Shown here piece by piece: positions 1 through 7,725 of a DNA stretch of 64,000 nt (its first letter is position 1; every line of letters starts with the position of its first letter). The stretch spans positions 1-64,000 of the forward strand of contig JBDRWD010000009.1 in NCBI GenBank assembly GCA_039802205.1. Direction: 5' to 3'. Below the pieces are notes generated by a model. That model was not told where the DNA came from. It made no database searches and worked only from the letters and a program-made list of their open reading frames with translations. The translations under genes were made by a program, and so were the position numbers. This DNA comes from a candidate division WOR-3 bacterium. GTDB taxonomy: Bacteria; Hydrothermota; Tepidihabitantia; SM23-42; JAOAFX01.

Positions 1-134
1 ATCCGCCAGAGGTATGAAATATTTGCCTGTCCTTTGAAAGGCGTTTATAATGCATTTAATAAAGCGATAGAGCCATTTTTAAAAATCATCCTGGAGGTAG
101 TTTAGAATATAGCCAGGTTTTAAAGTTAGACCCA

Positions 135-370
135 ATGTTAGCCCACCAGAAGATTGTGGATTGTTATTTTTATCAAGCTCACCGGAATATCACTAAGACG
201 GCTCGGTGGATTGGTGTTTCACGGCCTACGGTCTCCAAATGGCTTAAGCGGTTCTTTCTGGAGGGTGGGGGGGTTTAAAGAATCGTTCTTCTCGTCCCCA
301 TTATTCACCGAATAAGACCCCGGAGCATGTTGAGCGTTTGGTTTTAGAGATTTTCCAGAAGAGACCCTAA
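135..370 (+). pseudogene. Transposase N-terminus remnant (helix-turn-helix)
   Basis: A reading frame from the ATG at 135 encodes a helix-turn-helix of the kind found at the N-terminus of IS481-like transposases (…NITKTARWIGVSRPTVSKWL…). It stops at 276-278 just after a run of seven G (267-273). Adding one G joins it to a second segment (GLKNRSSRPHYSPNKTP) that ends at 368-370. The DDE catalytic domain that should follow is absent, so this is a fragment. The frame is open upstream back to about 63. The family call is by motif only. The G-run indel could be a sequencing error, but the missing 3' half shows decay. Confidence 0.6.
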
Positions 371-389
371 GATTTAAAAACATTTATCC

Positions 390-412
390 GCAGGCTAAAG
401 CCTGCGACTACC
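390..412. repeat. Intergenic palindrome with CTACC flank
   Basis: The palindrome GCAGGCTAAAGCCTGC (390-405) is followed by GACTACC. It belongs to a family seen several times in this window: a short variable-arm palindrome next to a conserved GTAG(T/G)G-like tag, here in reverse orientation. It lies in non-coding sequence downstream of the transposase remnant. No transposase of its own is visible. Confidence 0.7.
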
Positions 413-453
413 ATTTTACCGGTTACCACCTCGGGTTGGCATTTTTTATTTAA

Positions 454-476
454 GCAAGGCTAAAGCCTTGCCCTAC
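454..476. repeat. Intergenic palindrome, inverted copy of the one at 31300
   Basis: The 23-nt unit from 454 to 476 (GCAAGGCTAAAGCCTTGC followed by CCTAC) is the exact reverse complement of 31300-31322. The stem is AAGGCT/AGCCTT with G-C extensions. Two exact copies 31 kb apart in opposite orientation indicate a dispersed element rather than a chance hairpin. Confidence 0.8.
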
Positions 477-587
477 AAAAGGAGACAGCGCTAAATTATT
501 GATTACCCTTACAAATCTTGCCCATGAGTTTTATCGTCCCTTTATAAAGATATAAAAAATATGGAGAGGACTCAGCTGCATTATTTA

Positions 588-615
588 TTGACATCAGTTA
601 GATTTTTATTATAAT
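588..615 (+). promoter_or_regulatory. Sigma-70 promoter for the acyl-CoA dehydrogenase/ETF operon
   Basis: TTGACA (588-593), a 16-bp spacer and TATAAT (610-615) form a perfect -35/-10 pair. Transcription would begin near 622, leaving a leader of about 187 nt before the ATG at 809. The spacer length matches six other promoters in this window. Confidence 0.75.
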
Positions 616-621
616 TATCAC

Positions 622-808
622 TATAAATCGCTGTTCTCATAGTAAGTCTTTTTTGGTCAGTTATGGATTGGATCTGTAACTGACAAGGGCGGTAGCCTAT
701 GCTATTTTTGTCTTGATACCCCAAAATAACCAATGCCCGGAATAGCGAGGGCACTTTATTAAAAATCCTAAAGTTCCAAAAATCAATGTTCCTAGATAAG
801 GAGTTTTA
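622..808 (+). promoter_or_regulatory. Structured 5' leader, possible attenuator or riboswitch
   Basis: The leader between the promoter and the first acyl-CoA dehydrogenase holds two hairpins. The first is GTCAGTTA (656-663) with TAACTGAC (677-684), an 8-bp perfect stem with a 13-nt loop. The second is TGCCC (734-738) with GGGCA (749-753), followed by a modest T-rich stretch. A G-rich segment (GGGCGGTAGCC) lies between them. I recognise no known riboswitch class. A regulatory role is inferred from length and structure; the SD AAGGAG sits just before the ATG. Confidence 0.4.
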
Positions 809-1900
809 ATGGGTTTAATAAAATTTAACAACGAACAAAAATTAATCGAGAATGAAATAAGAAAGTTTGCAGTTCAGGAGATTGAACCTATATCCCAGAA
901 GATCGAAAAGGACGGTAGAATCCCTGAAGGAATCTTTAAAAAACTGATGGAATTAGGATTGTTAGCACCAATAATCCCTCTTGAATTGGGTGGTGCGGGA
1001 ATGGATACGACAAGTCTATGCATTATCATTGAAGAATTATCGAAATATTGTGCTTCGCTTGGCTTGGTGATTGCGGTCAATAATGGACTTGGTTCATTTA
1101 CATTGTTAAAATTGGGGCTTGAGAAAGCAAAACCGTATCTTACCAGGCTTATTAATGGAGAAATCGTGGGGTTTTCATATGATGGTGAATCAAAGGATTT
1201 AGAGATAGTTCAAGAAAATCCTTTGATAATAAATGGTAAAAGGAGGTTTGTTTTTAACGGCGAATTGGCGAATTTTTTTCTCTTCGAACTCAATACCGAA
1301 AAAGGTTCCGGATTGTTTGTTATAGAGAAATCAGCTTCAAAGCAGATAGAAATACCATATTCATTAGGAATGAAAGGGGCAGGTATTGCGGATATAGTTT
1401 TTGAAAAGTTACAAATCTCCGAAGAGTCCCGGTTGATAGATGGGGTAAATTTTATCAAAGCAATGGAAGGAATAAATAGCTATTTTAATCTTTGTCTTTC
1501 GGCTATAGCATTAGGTATCGCCCAGGCTGGGTTGGATGCATCAATAAAATACTCAAAAGAGCGTCGGCAATTCAATAGACCGATATGCGAATTCCCGATG
1601 GTCAGGGAGATGCTGGCAGAGATGAAAATAAAAATCGAATCAGCACGGAATCTTGTTTATGACGCAGCAAACCGGGTTGATTCTGGAGAGGATTATATAC
1701 TTGCTGCTGATATTGCGCTCGCTACTGCTGCCGAAACCGCAGTCTATTGTGGCATAAAATCGGTTCAGGTCTTCGGCGGCTATGGCTATACCAAAGATTA
1801 TCCAGTTGAGAGATACCTAAGGGATGCAAAAAGCATTCAGGTTATAGGTCGGTCGGGTTTTGTTTTAAAAGAGAAAATAGTCAGAAACCTACTCGGATAG
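809..1900 (+). CDS. Divergent acyl-CoA dehydrogenase paralog, probably lacking the catalytic base
   Basis: This 363-residue protein has the acyl-CoA dehydrogenase fold: an N-terminal helical domain, a beta domain, and a C-terminal helical domain with the ERRQFNRPI and QVFGGYGYTKDYPVERYLRDA motifs. It differs from its two downstream paralogs in two places. The beta-domain FAD/substrate loop (TEPNAGSD in the others) is replaced by a shorter segment near residue 120. The C-terminal EGTSEIQ, which carries the catalytic Glu in short- and medium-chain dehydrogenases, aligns with RSGFVLK. It may be a structural partner, a non-redox enzyme, or use a Glu elsewhere, as isovaleryl-CoA dehydrogenase does. 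It is the first gene of the acd-etf cluster, with a good SD (AAGGAG). Confidence 0.85.
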   Translation: MGLIKFNNEQKLIENEIRKFAVQEIEPISQKIEKDGRIPEGIFKKLMELGLLAPIIPLELGGAGMDTTSLCIIIEELSKYCASLGLVIAVNNGLGSFTLLKLGLEKAKPYLTRLINGEIVGFSYDGESKDLEIVQENPLIINGKRRFVFNGELANFFLFELNTEKGSGLFVIEKSASKQIEIPYSLGMKGAGIADIVFEKLQISEESRLIDGVNFIKAMEGINSYFNLCLSAIALGIAQAGLDASIKYSKERRQFNRPICEFPMVREMLAEMKIKIESARNLVYDAANRVDSGEDYILAADIALATAAETAVYCGIKSVQVFGGYGYTKDYPVERYLRDAKSIQVIGRSGFVLKEKIVRNLLG

Positions 1901-1932
1901 CATAAAAGAATGGAGATAAAAGGTGGTGGCCT

Positions 1933-3054
1933 ATGATATTGAGCGAAAAACATAAAGAATTTAGGGAAAAGGTGCAGGCATTTGCTAATAATGAAGTAGC
2001 ACCCAGGGCAAAAGAGATAGACAAAAAGGGTGAATTTCCCTGGGATCTGGTGAAGAGAATGGGCGAACTTGGTTTTCTGGGTATCTATATCCCAAGGGAA
2101 TATGGTGGGGCAGGACTTGATGTTCTTTCCTATGCAATTGCGGTTGAGGAGATCGGCCGGGTATGTGGTTCAACAGGAATATTTTTAGCTGCCCATTCCT
2201 CTCTTGGCGTATTTCCAATTTATTATGCAGGCACTGAAGAACAGAAGAAAAAATGGCTCATCCCTTTAGCCAGAGGAGAGAAGATTGGTTCCTTTGGTCT
2301 GACCGAACCCAACGCCGGGAGCGATGCTGCAGGTACCCAGACACGATTCCGGCTTGAGGGTGAGAAATACATCATCAATGGAACAAAGCGGTTTATTACC
2401 TCAGGGCATGTGGCGGATGTGATTATTTTTACTGCTACTAAAGATCCGGCATTAGGTTATAAAGGAATCTCAGCGTTTGTCGTAGAAAAGGGTACACCAG
2501 GATTTACACTGGGTAGAGAGGAGGATAAACTCGGTTTGCGTGGTTCAATAACCTCGGAATTGATATTTGAAGATTGCGCAATTCCCAAAGAGAATATTCT
2601 GGGCAAAGAAGGTGATGGATTTAAAATCTTTATGGAGACACTCGATGGAGGACGAATTTCAATTGGTGCCCTGGCATTGGGTATTGCTCAGGGGGCGCTT
2701 GATGCCTCTATTAAATTCATTCAAGAAAATGGATTGAGTAAAAACCAGTACTTACAAGAGAGGGTTGCGGAAATGGCGACCGAGATCGAAGCCGCAAGAC
2801 TATTAGTTTATCATGCTGCACAATTAAAAGATGCCGGTTTACCCTATGTCAAAGAATCAGCGATGGCGAAATATTATGCCTCTACGATCGGAATGAAGGT
2901 GACAAGTATGGCAATTGATATCCATGGCCTACTTGGTATCACCGACGAATATCCCGTGGAGCGGTTTTTACGCGATGAAAAATTAATGGAGATTGGTGAG
3001 GGAACGAGTGAAATTCAAAAGATTGTTATTGCCCGGCAGATTTTGGGAAAATAG
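1933..3054 (+). CDS. Acyl-CoA dehydrogenase
   Basis: This 373-residue FAD flavoenzyme should oxidise an acyl-CoA to its 2,3-enoyl-CoA and pass electrons to the ETF encoded downstream. FGLTEPNAGSD near residue 125 contacts FAD and substrate, FITSG follows, and IGEGTSEIQK near the C-terminus carries the catalytic Glu. Two motifs differ from the family norm. The ERxxFGxPI segment reads QENGLSKNQYLQER, and QxFGGxGY reads DIHGLLGI. These suggest an unusual substrate or partner. It begins 33 nt after the previous stop, so the two genes are probably co-transcribed. The substrate cannot be read from sequence. Confidence 0.9.
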   Translation: MILSEKHKEFREKVQAFANNEVAPRAKEIDKKGEFPWDLVKRMGELGFLGIYIPREYGGAGLDVLSYAIAVEEIGRVCGSTGIFLAAHSSLGVFPIYYAGTEEQKKKWLIPLARGEKIGSFGLTEPNAGSDAAGTQTRFRLEGEKYIINGTKRFITSGHVADVIIFTATKDPALGYKGISAFVVEKGTPGFTLGREEDKLGLRGSITSELIFEDCAIPKENILGKEGDGFKIFMETLDGGRISIGALALGIAQGALDASIKFIQENGLSKNQYLQERVAEMATEIEAARLLVYHAAQLKDAGLPYVKESAMAKYYASTIGMKVTSMAIDIHGLLGITDEYPVERFLRDEKLMEIGEGTSEIQKIVIARQILGK

Positions 3055-3181
3055 ATATTGCGAAGCATTCCATAATTAGGTAGGATGTGCGACTTTTGGT
3101 ATTATGGAGGTCATGTAGCTATAGCAGAGATCCCGATTTTTAGTCGGGATGGATTGGGGGTATTTTAAAGCAGGAGGTAAA

Positions 3182-4324
3182 ATGAATTTTGATTTAACTG
3201 CTGAACAAAAGATGCTTCAAGACCAGGTGCGTAAGTTTGCGGAAGCCGAACTGGCACCGGTCGCACCGGAGATAGACAAAACCGGTCAATTTCCTTGGGA
3301 AAATATTAAAAAATGTGCCAAACAGGGACTGCTTGGTATTATCGTTCCGGAAAAATATGGAGGCTCGGGATTGGATTTTGTTTCGCTGGCAATCGCTATT
3401 GAGGAAATATCACGTGTCTGCGCTACTACCGGGGTTATCGTGGCGGTGAATAATTCCCTTGTCACCTATCCCATTCTCACCTTCGGAACCGAGGAACAGA
3501 AGCAGAAGTATTTACCCCTTTTGTGCAGTGGCGAAAAGATTGGAGCGATTGGTATAACGGAACCGAATGCTGGAAGCGATGTGGCAGGAATGGAGACCAC
3601 TGCAAGACTTGAAGGAGATTATTATATCCTCAATGGCACTAAGCGCTTTATTACCAATGGCACCGAGGCGGGAATATATGTGGTATTTGCCTACACCAAT
3701 CGCGAATTGAAGCACAAAGGAATGTCGGCATTTATTGTGGAACGCGGAACCCCGGGTTTCAGTCTCGGGAAACACGAAGACTTGATGGGTATAAGAGCGA
3801 GTGGGAATTGTGAATTGATATTTGAAGATTGTAAAATTCCTAAAGAAAACCTACTCGGCAAAGAAGGAGAAGGATTTAAAATCTGTATGAATACATTGGA
3901 TGTCTCCCGGGTGGATATCGGTGCTCAGGCAGTGGGTATCGCTCAGGCGGCACTCGAAGCAGCAATAAAATATTCAAAAGAGCGGAAGGCATTTGGTCAG
4001 CCAATCTGTGAGTTTGAAATGATACAATCCATGCTGGCCGAGATGGCGACTCAGATTCACGCTGCCCGGTTGCTCGTTTACTATGCAGGATTTTGCAAGG
4101 ATAAAGGCATGCCGCGTTTTTCCAAAGAATCAGCCATGGCAAAGTATTTTGCCGCTACAATCGCCGTGGATGTTACGAGAAAAGCAGTTCAGATTTTTGG
4201 CGGCTATGGTTATACCAAAGATTATGTTGTTGAGCGGTTATACCGAGACGCCAAAATACTTGAACTCTATGAGGGAACGAGCGAAATTCAGAAGATTGTG
4301 ATTGCCCGGGAATTGCTAAAGTGA
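3182..4324 (+). CDS. Acyl-CoA dehydrogenase, short-chain type
   Basis: I chose the ATG at 3182 because AGGAGG lies 5 nt upstream; an in-frame start at 3149 would add an unrelated stretch. The 380-residue product is a canonical short-chain acyl-CoA dehydrogenase: GITEPNAGSD, FITNG, ERKAFGQPICEF, QIFGGYGYTKDY and YEGTSEIQK with the catalytic Glu are all present. It most likely oxidises butyryl-CoA or a similar short or branched acyl-CoA and reduces the EtfBA encoded next. A small hairpin (ATCCCGA…TCGGGAT) precedes it at 3131-3151. It is the most conventional of the three paralogs. Confidence 0.92.
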   Translation: MNFDLTAEQKMLQDQVRKFAEAELAPVAPEIDKTGQFPWENIKKCAKQGLLGIIVPEKYGGSGLDFVSLAIAIEEISRVCATTGVIVAVNNSLVTYPILTFGTEEQKQKYLPLLCSGEKIGAIGITEPNAGSDVAGMETTARLEGDYYILNGTKRFITNGTEAGIYVVFAYTNRELKHKGMSAFIVERGTPGFSLGKHEDLMGIRASGNCELIFEDCKIPKENLLGKEGEGFKICMNTLDVSRVDIGAQAVGIAQAALEAAIKYSKERKAFGQPICEFEMIQSMLAEMATQIHAARLLVYYAGFCKDKGMPRFSKESAMAKYFAATIAVDVTRKAVQIFGGYGYTKDYVVERLYRDAKILELYEGTSEIQKIVIARELLK

Positions 4325-4367
4325 AAAATAACTTTAGGAATAGTAAGCTTTCTAAAAAGGAGGTAAA

Positions 4368-5138
4368 TTGGATATTATCGTTTGTATAAAAAGGGTGCCC
4401 CAGACTGCTGAAGCAGAGGTCAAGATTGATGCCACGGGACGCGATATTATAAAAGACCGACTCACCTTTGATATGAATGAATCCGATAGTTACGCCCTGG
4501 AAGAGGCGATACTGTTGAAAGAGAAATATGGCGGTTCGGTGACGGTCGTAAGTCTTGGTTACCCGGATAGTGAGGATACTTTGAGAATTGCCCTGGCAAA
4601 GGGCGGTGATTCTGCAATAAGGATAAAACAGGAAGAGATGGGCGAGCTGGATGGATACAAAACTGCTCAAATTTTGAGTTCGGTCATCAGGGGTCTGAAA
4701 TATGATTTGATACTCACGGGCTGTATGGCGACCGATGATGCTTATTCACTCGTCGGACAGACTGTTGCTGAACTGCTCGGTATTCCCCATGCCACTTTGG
4801 TTACAAAACTTGAAGTAATTAACAGCAAATTACAGGTTTACCGGGAGCTCGAAGGCGGTTTGCTGGAACATCTGGAGATGACACTTCCGGCTTTGGTTAC
4901 AATTCAAACCGGAATAAATGCACCTCGTTTCGCTTCTTTGATTGCTATCCGGCGTGCGGCCAGCAAGGAGATAAGGACCATCGGGAAAAGTGAGCTCAGT
5001 GCTGATTTAGAAGCATGCTCAATTCTCGAGGAACTTTCTTTACCTCCGGTCGGTAAGAAGGCTGAAATTATTACGGGTGCACCGGATGAGATTGCGACCA
5101 AGGTTGCCACGATTATAAAAGAAAAAGGGTTGTTGTAA
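4368..5138 (+). CDS. etfB: Electron transfer flavoprotein, beta subunit
   Basis: This 256-residue ETF beta subunit begins with MDIIVCIKRVPQT and uses a TTG start with AAGGAGG 6 nt upstream. It has the adenine-nucleotide alpha-hydrolase-like fold, including the ATDDAYSLVGQTVAELL segment, the family's nucleotide-binding region. With EtfA it carries electrons from the dehydrogenases to a membrane or soluble acceptor. It lies 43 nt after the third dehydrogenase. Whether this ETF bifurcates electrons is not decided by the motifs I can judge by eye. Confidence 0.95.
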   Translation: MDIIVCIKRVPQTAEAEVKIDATGRDIIKDRLTFDMNESDSYALEEAILLKEKYGGSVTVVSLGYPDSEDTLRIALAKGGDSAIRIKQEEMGELDGYKTAQILSSVIRGLKYDLILTGCMATDDAYSLVGQTVAELLGIPHATLVTKLEVINSKLQVYRELEGGLLEHLEMTLPALVTIQTGINAPRFASLIAIRRAASKEIRTIGKSELSADLEACSILEELSLPPVGKKAEIITGAPDEIATKVATIIKEKGLL

Positions 5139-5162
5139 ACTAAAAAACTGAAAGGGGGTTAA

Positions 5163-6149
5163 ATGGCTGGGATAGCAATTCTCGTTGAACATCGCCAGGG
5201 GCAGATTCGCGACATCACTTTTGAACTTTTGACCCTGGGGCGCAAACTGGCGCAAAGTTTAAATACCAAATGCACGGCTGTGCTCCTGGCTGACGATTCT
5301 TCAAAATTTATTGGCCAATTGAAAGACCAGGCTGATCGTATAATCGTTATGGAGAGTGGGGTATTTAGAGATTTCAATGCCGAAGTATATCAGATTGCCT
5401 TAGCGGAAGTTTTGAAAAAGGAAACCCCGTTTTTGATGCTCATAGGCCATACCGCGCTTGGTATGGATCTGGGACCAGCACTCGCCACCCAGTTGGATCT
5501 GCCGTTTGCTACGGATTGCCTTGATGTACAGATTTTTGATGGCAAAGTGAGGGTTATTCGTTCGATGTATGATGGAAAATTAAATGCCCGGGTGCTTTTG
5601 AGAGAAAGTCCATCTTACATCCTTACCTGCCGGAGTGGAAACACACCTGTGGAAACAGCAAATCTTGATGCCGAAATTATAAATTGGGAACCACCGATAG
5701 ATGCCCAACCCGAATATCGTAAATTCATTGAATACATTGAGGCTGCGGTCGGTGCGGTGGATATCACCAAGGCCGATATTATTGTCGCGGTGGGCAGAGG
5801 AATAAAAGATAAAGCAAATCTTCCTTTAATTGAAGACTTTGCCCGGGTGATCGGTGGAGTGCTGGGCTGTACCCGACCGGTTGTGGATGCTGGCTGGCTT
5901 CCTAAAGAGCATCAGGTCGGTTCATCAGGTAAGACTGTTAAACCTAAATTATATATCGCCCTGGGTATTTCAGGTGCATTCCAGCATATAATGGGGATGA
6001 AGAATTCAGATACTATCATCGCGGTTAACAAAGACCCTAATGCTCCGATATTTAATGAGGCAGATTACGGCATTGTTGAAGACCTTTTTAAAGTTGTTCC
6101 GGTTCTTAAGAATAAAATTCTGGAAATGAAACAAGCAAAAGGTATGTGA
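5163..6149 (+). CDS. etfA: Electron transfer flavoprotein, alpha subunit
   Basis: This 328-residue ETF alpha subunit has a variable N-terminal alpha/beta domain and the conserved C-terminal FAD domain: VAVGRGI, then GCTRPVVDAGW, HQVGSSGKTVKPKLYIALGI, SGAFQH and INKDP-like AVNKDPNAPIF. These residues bind FAD. It starts 24 nt after etfB with a GGGGG-rich SD. It forms the heterodimer that accepts electrons from the acyl-CoA dehydrogenases encoded upstream. Confidence 0.95.
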   Translation: MAGIAILVEHRQGQIRDITFELLTLGRKLAQSLNTKCTAVLLADDSSKFIGQLKDQADRIIVMESGVFRDFNAEVYQIALAEVLKKETPFLMLIGHTALGMDLGPALATQLDLPFATDCLDVQIFDGKVRVIRSMYDGKLNARVLLRESPSYILTCRSGNTPVETANLDAEIINWEPPIDAQPEYRKFIEYIEAAVGAVDITKADIIVAVGRGIKDKANLPLIEDFARVIGGVLGCTRPVVDAGWLPKEHQVGSSGKTVKPKLYIALGISGAFQHIMGMKNSDTIIAVNKDPNAPIFNEADYGIVEDLFKVVPVLKNKILEMKQAKGM

Positions 6150-6181
6150 GAATTGTGGAATTTATATATAACCTAATTAAT

Positions 6182-6252
6182 GTCTATCGTGATGATATTT
6201 ATTAATTTACGAAATACGATAGACGATGGACGATACGGTCCTTTAAACCGTA
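6182..6252. repeat. Two adjacent intergenic hairpins
   Basis: GTCTATCGT (6182-6190) pairs with ACGATAGAC (6216-6224), and TACGGT (6234-6239) with ACCGTA (6247-6252). They lie between etfA and the Fe-S protein gene. There is no T-tract, so they are not good intrinsic terminators. They may be repeat remnants or RNA-processing sites. Confidence 0.5.
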
Positions 6253-6277
6253 TAACTTTGAATGAAATAACAAAGAC

Positions 6278-7450
6278 ATGAATAATTCATTAAAACTCAA
6301 TCCTGAAATCCGCCGACTGCTCCTCGAGCAAGGTGCGGAAGATGCAATAAAATGTTATGAATGCGGCCGGTGTATGGCTGCCTGCCCCTGGAATATGCTT
6401 GATGGTATAAATTATACCACATATCAGTTTCCGGATCTTGTGAGATTGGGTGCGATACTCTGTAGTGAAGACAAAGATGCAGTCTGTCGGGAAACAAATG
6501 AGGTATTTCGCTGTGTTGGTTGTGATAGTTGCCTTTATGAATGTCCAAGGAAGGTTAATATTTCCAATATCCTTCGTTCTGCACGTAGAATAATGATTGA
6601 TTTTGGTTCGTATCCGGCAGAGCTAAAAAGCTTAATTTCCAGATTAACCAGTAATAACAATCCACTTGGTGAACCTCAGGAAAAGAGAAAAGAATGGGCA
6701 CAGGGTTTAGATATAAAAGAGTACAATCCCGCACTTGAAAATCTTTTCTTTGTCTGCTGTATTACTGCCTACGACGCACGCGCAAAGAATGTGGCAAAGT
6801 CAATAGCACAGATATTTCAGAAAGCAGGTGTGAGTTTTGGCATTGCAAGCGAAAAAGAAAGTTGTTGTGGTGAGGCAATTAGACGAGCGGGCGGAGAGAA
6901 GGTGTTCCAGTTGTTATTTAACAATAATCTCAAGTCATTCCGAGAGTTAAATGTGAAGAATGCAATCGCAATTTCACCCCACTGCTATGCCATTTTTAAT
7001 AATGAATATCGGAGTCATCACAATTTCCAGCCGTTTCACTACACACAGGTACTTTTTGAACAGATAAAACGCGGGAAGATAAAGCCTTCGAGACCATTCA
7101 ACAAGATCGTAGTCTATCATGACCCGTGTACCCTGGGTCGTCAGAGTGGAATTTATGAAGAGCCAAGGGAGATATTAAAGTCAATTCCAGGATTGAAACT
7201 TGTTGAGGTTCCATTTTTCAATCGCAAGAATAGCGTCTGTTGTGGCGCAGGTTCAATGGGTTTATGGCGTGAATATGTGAATGATGAGCGTTTAGTCAAT
7301 TTACGGTTGAGACAACTTCTTGCCACCGGTGCGGGAATAATTGCCGTTAGTTGTCCCTATTGTCTGCAGATGTTCGAAGAAACATTAAAATCAATGGATA
7401 CAAATATTAAGGTTATGGATATTGCCGAGATTCTTTACGAATCTCTTTAA
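6278..7450 (+). CDS. HdrD/GlcF-like Fe-S oxidoreductase
   Basis: This 390-residue protein has two N-terminal 4Fe-4S motifs (CYECGRCMAACPW and CVGCDSCLYECPR) and two CCG-type cysteine-rich domains (SCCGEA…, DPCTLGR…, SVCCGAGSMG). That is the architecture of heterodisulfide reductase subunit D and glycolate oxidase GlcF. No transmembrane helix is seen, unlike membrane ETF:menaquinone oxidoreductases. Its place directly after etfBA suggests it takes electrons from ETF and passes them to a quinone or thiol acceptor. That role is inferred from context. Confidence 0.85.
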   Translation: MNNSLKLNPEIRRLLLEQGAEDAIKCYECGRCMAACPWNMLDGINYTTYQFPDLVRLGAILCSEDKDAVCRETNEVFRCVGCDSCLYECPRKVNISNILRSARRIMIDFGSYPAELKSLISRLTSNNNPLGEPQEKRKEWAQGLDIKEYNPALENLFFVCCITAYDARAKNVAKSIAQIFQKAGVSFGIASEKESCCGEAIRRAGGEKVFQLLFNNNLKSFRELNVKNAIAISPHCYAIFNNEYRSHHNFQPFHYTQVLFEQIKRGKIKPSRPFNKIVVYHDPCTLGRQSGIYEEPREILKSIPGLKLVEVPFFNRKNSVCCGAGSMGLWREYVNDERLVNLRLRQLLATGAGIIAVSCPYCLQMFEETLKSMDTNIKVMDIAEILYESL

Positions 7451-7725
7451 TTCTGTAGCATCTGAGGTTCCATAGTAAATTATCTATTGGAGAGATGCTA
7501 AGAAATTGGTTGCCACCTTCCCAGCAAAAATTCAAAGGGCTTTTATAGTCCATAAACTTGTTCAAGGTTTGGTAACATTTTTTATCGGATATTTTTAAAC
7601 AAACTTTCAGCAGTCCCTGAAGTTTAAACTCAGCCTATAGACTGGTTATGGAAGTAAGTCAAACCAGAAATGATACATAAATTTTTTGAGAAACTTGTTC
7701 AAAGCATAATTAAGAAAGGAATAAT

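Noticed and set aside
622-808. Known riboswitch in the leader of the acd-etf operon
   Set aside because: I found no match to the conserved cores of cobalamin, SAM, fluoride, FMN or TPP riboswitches, so it is reported only as a structured leader.
4173-4670. 165-codon minus-strand ORF
   Set aside because: It is antisense to the end of an acyl-CoA dehydrogenase and etfB, both strongly supported on the + strand.
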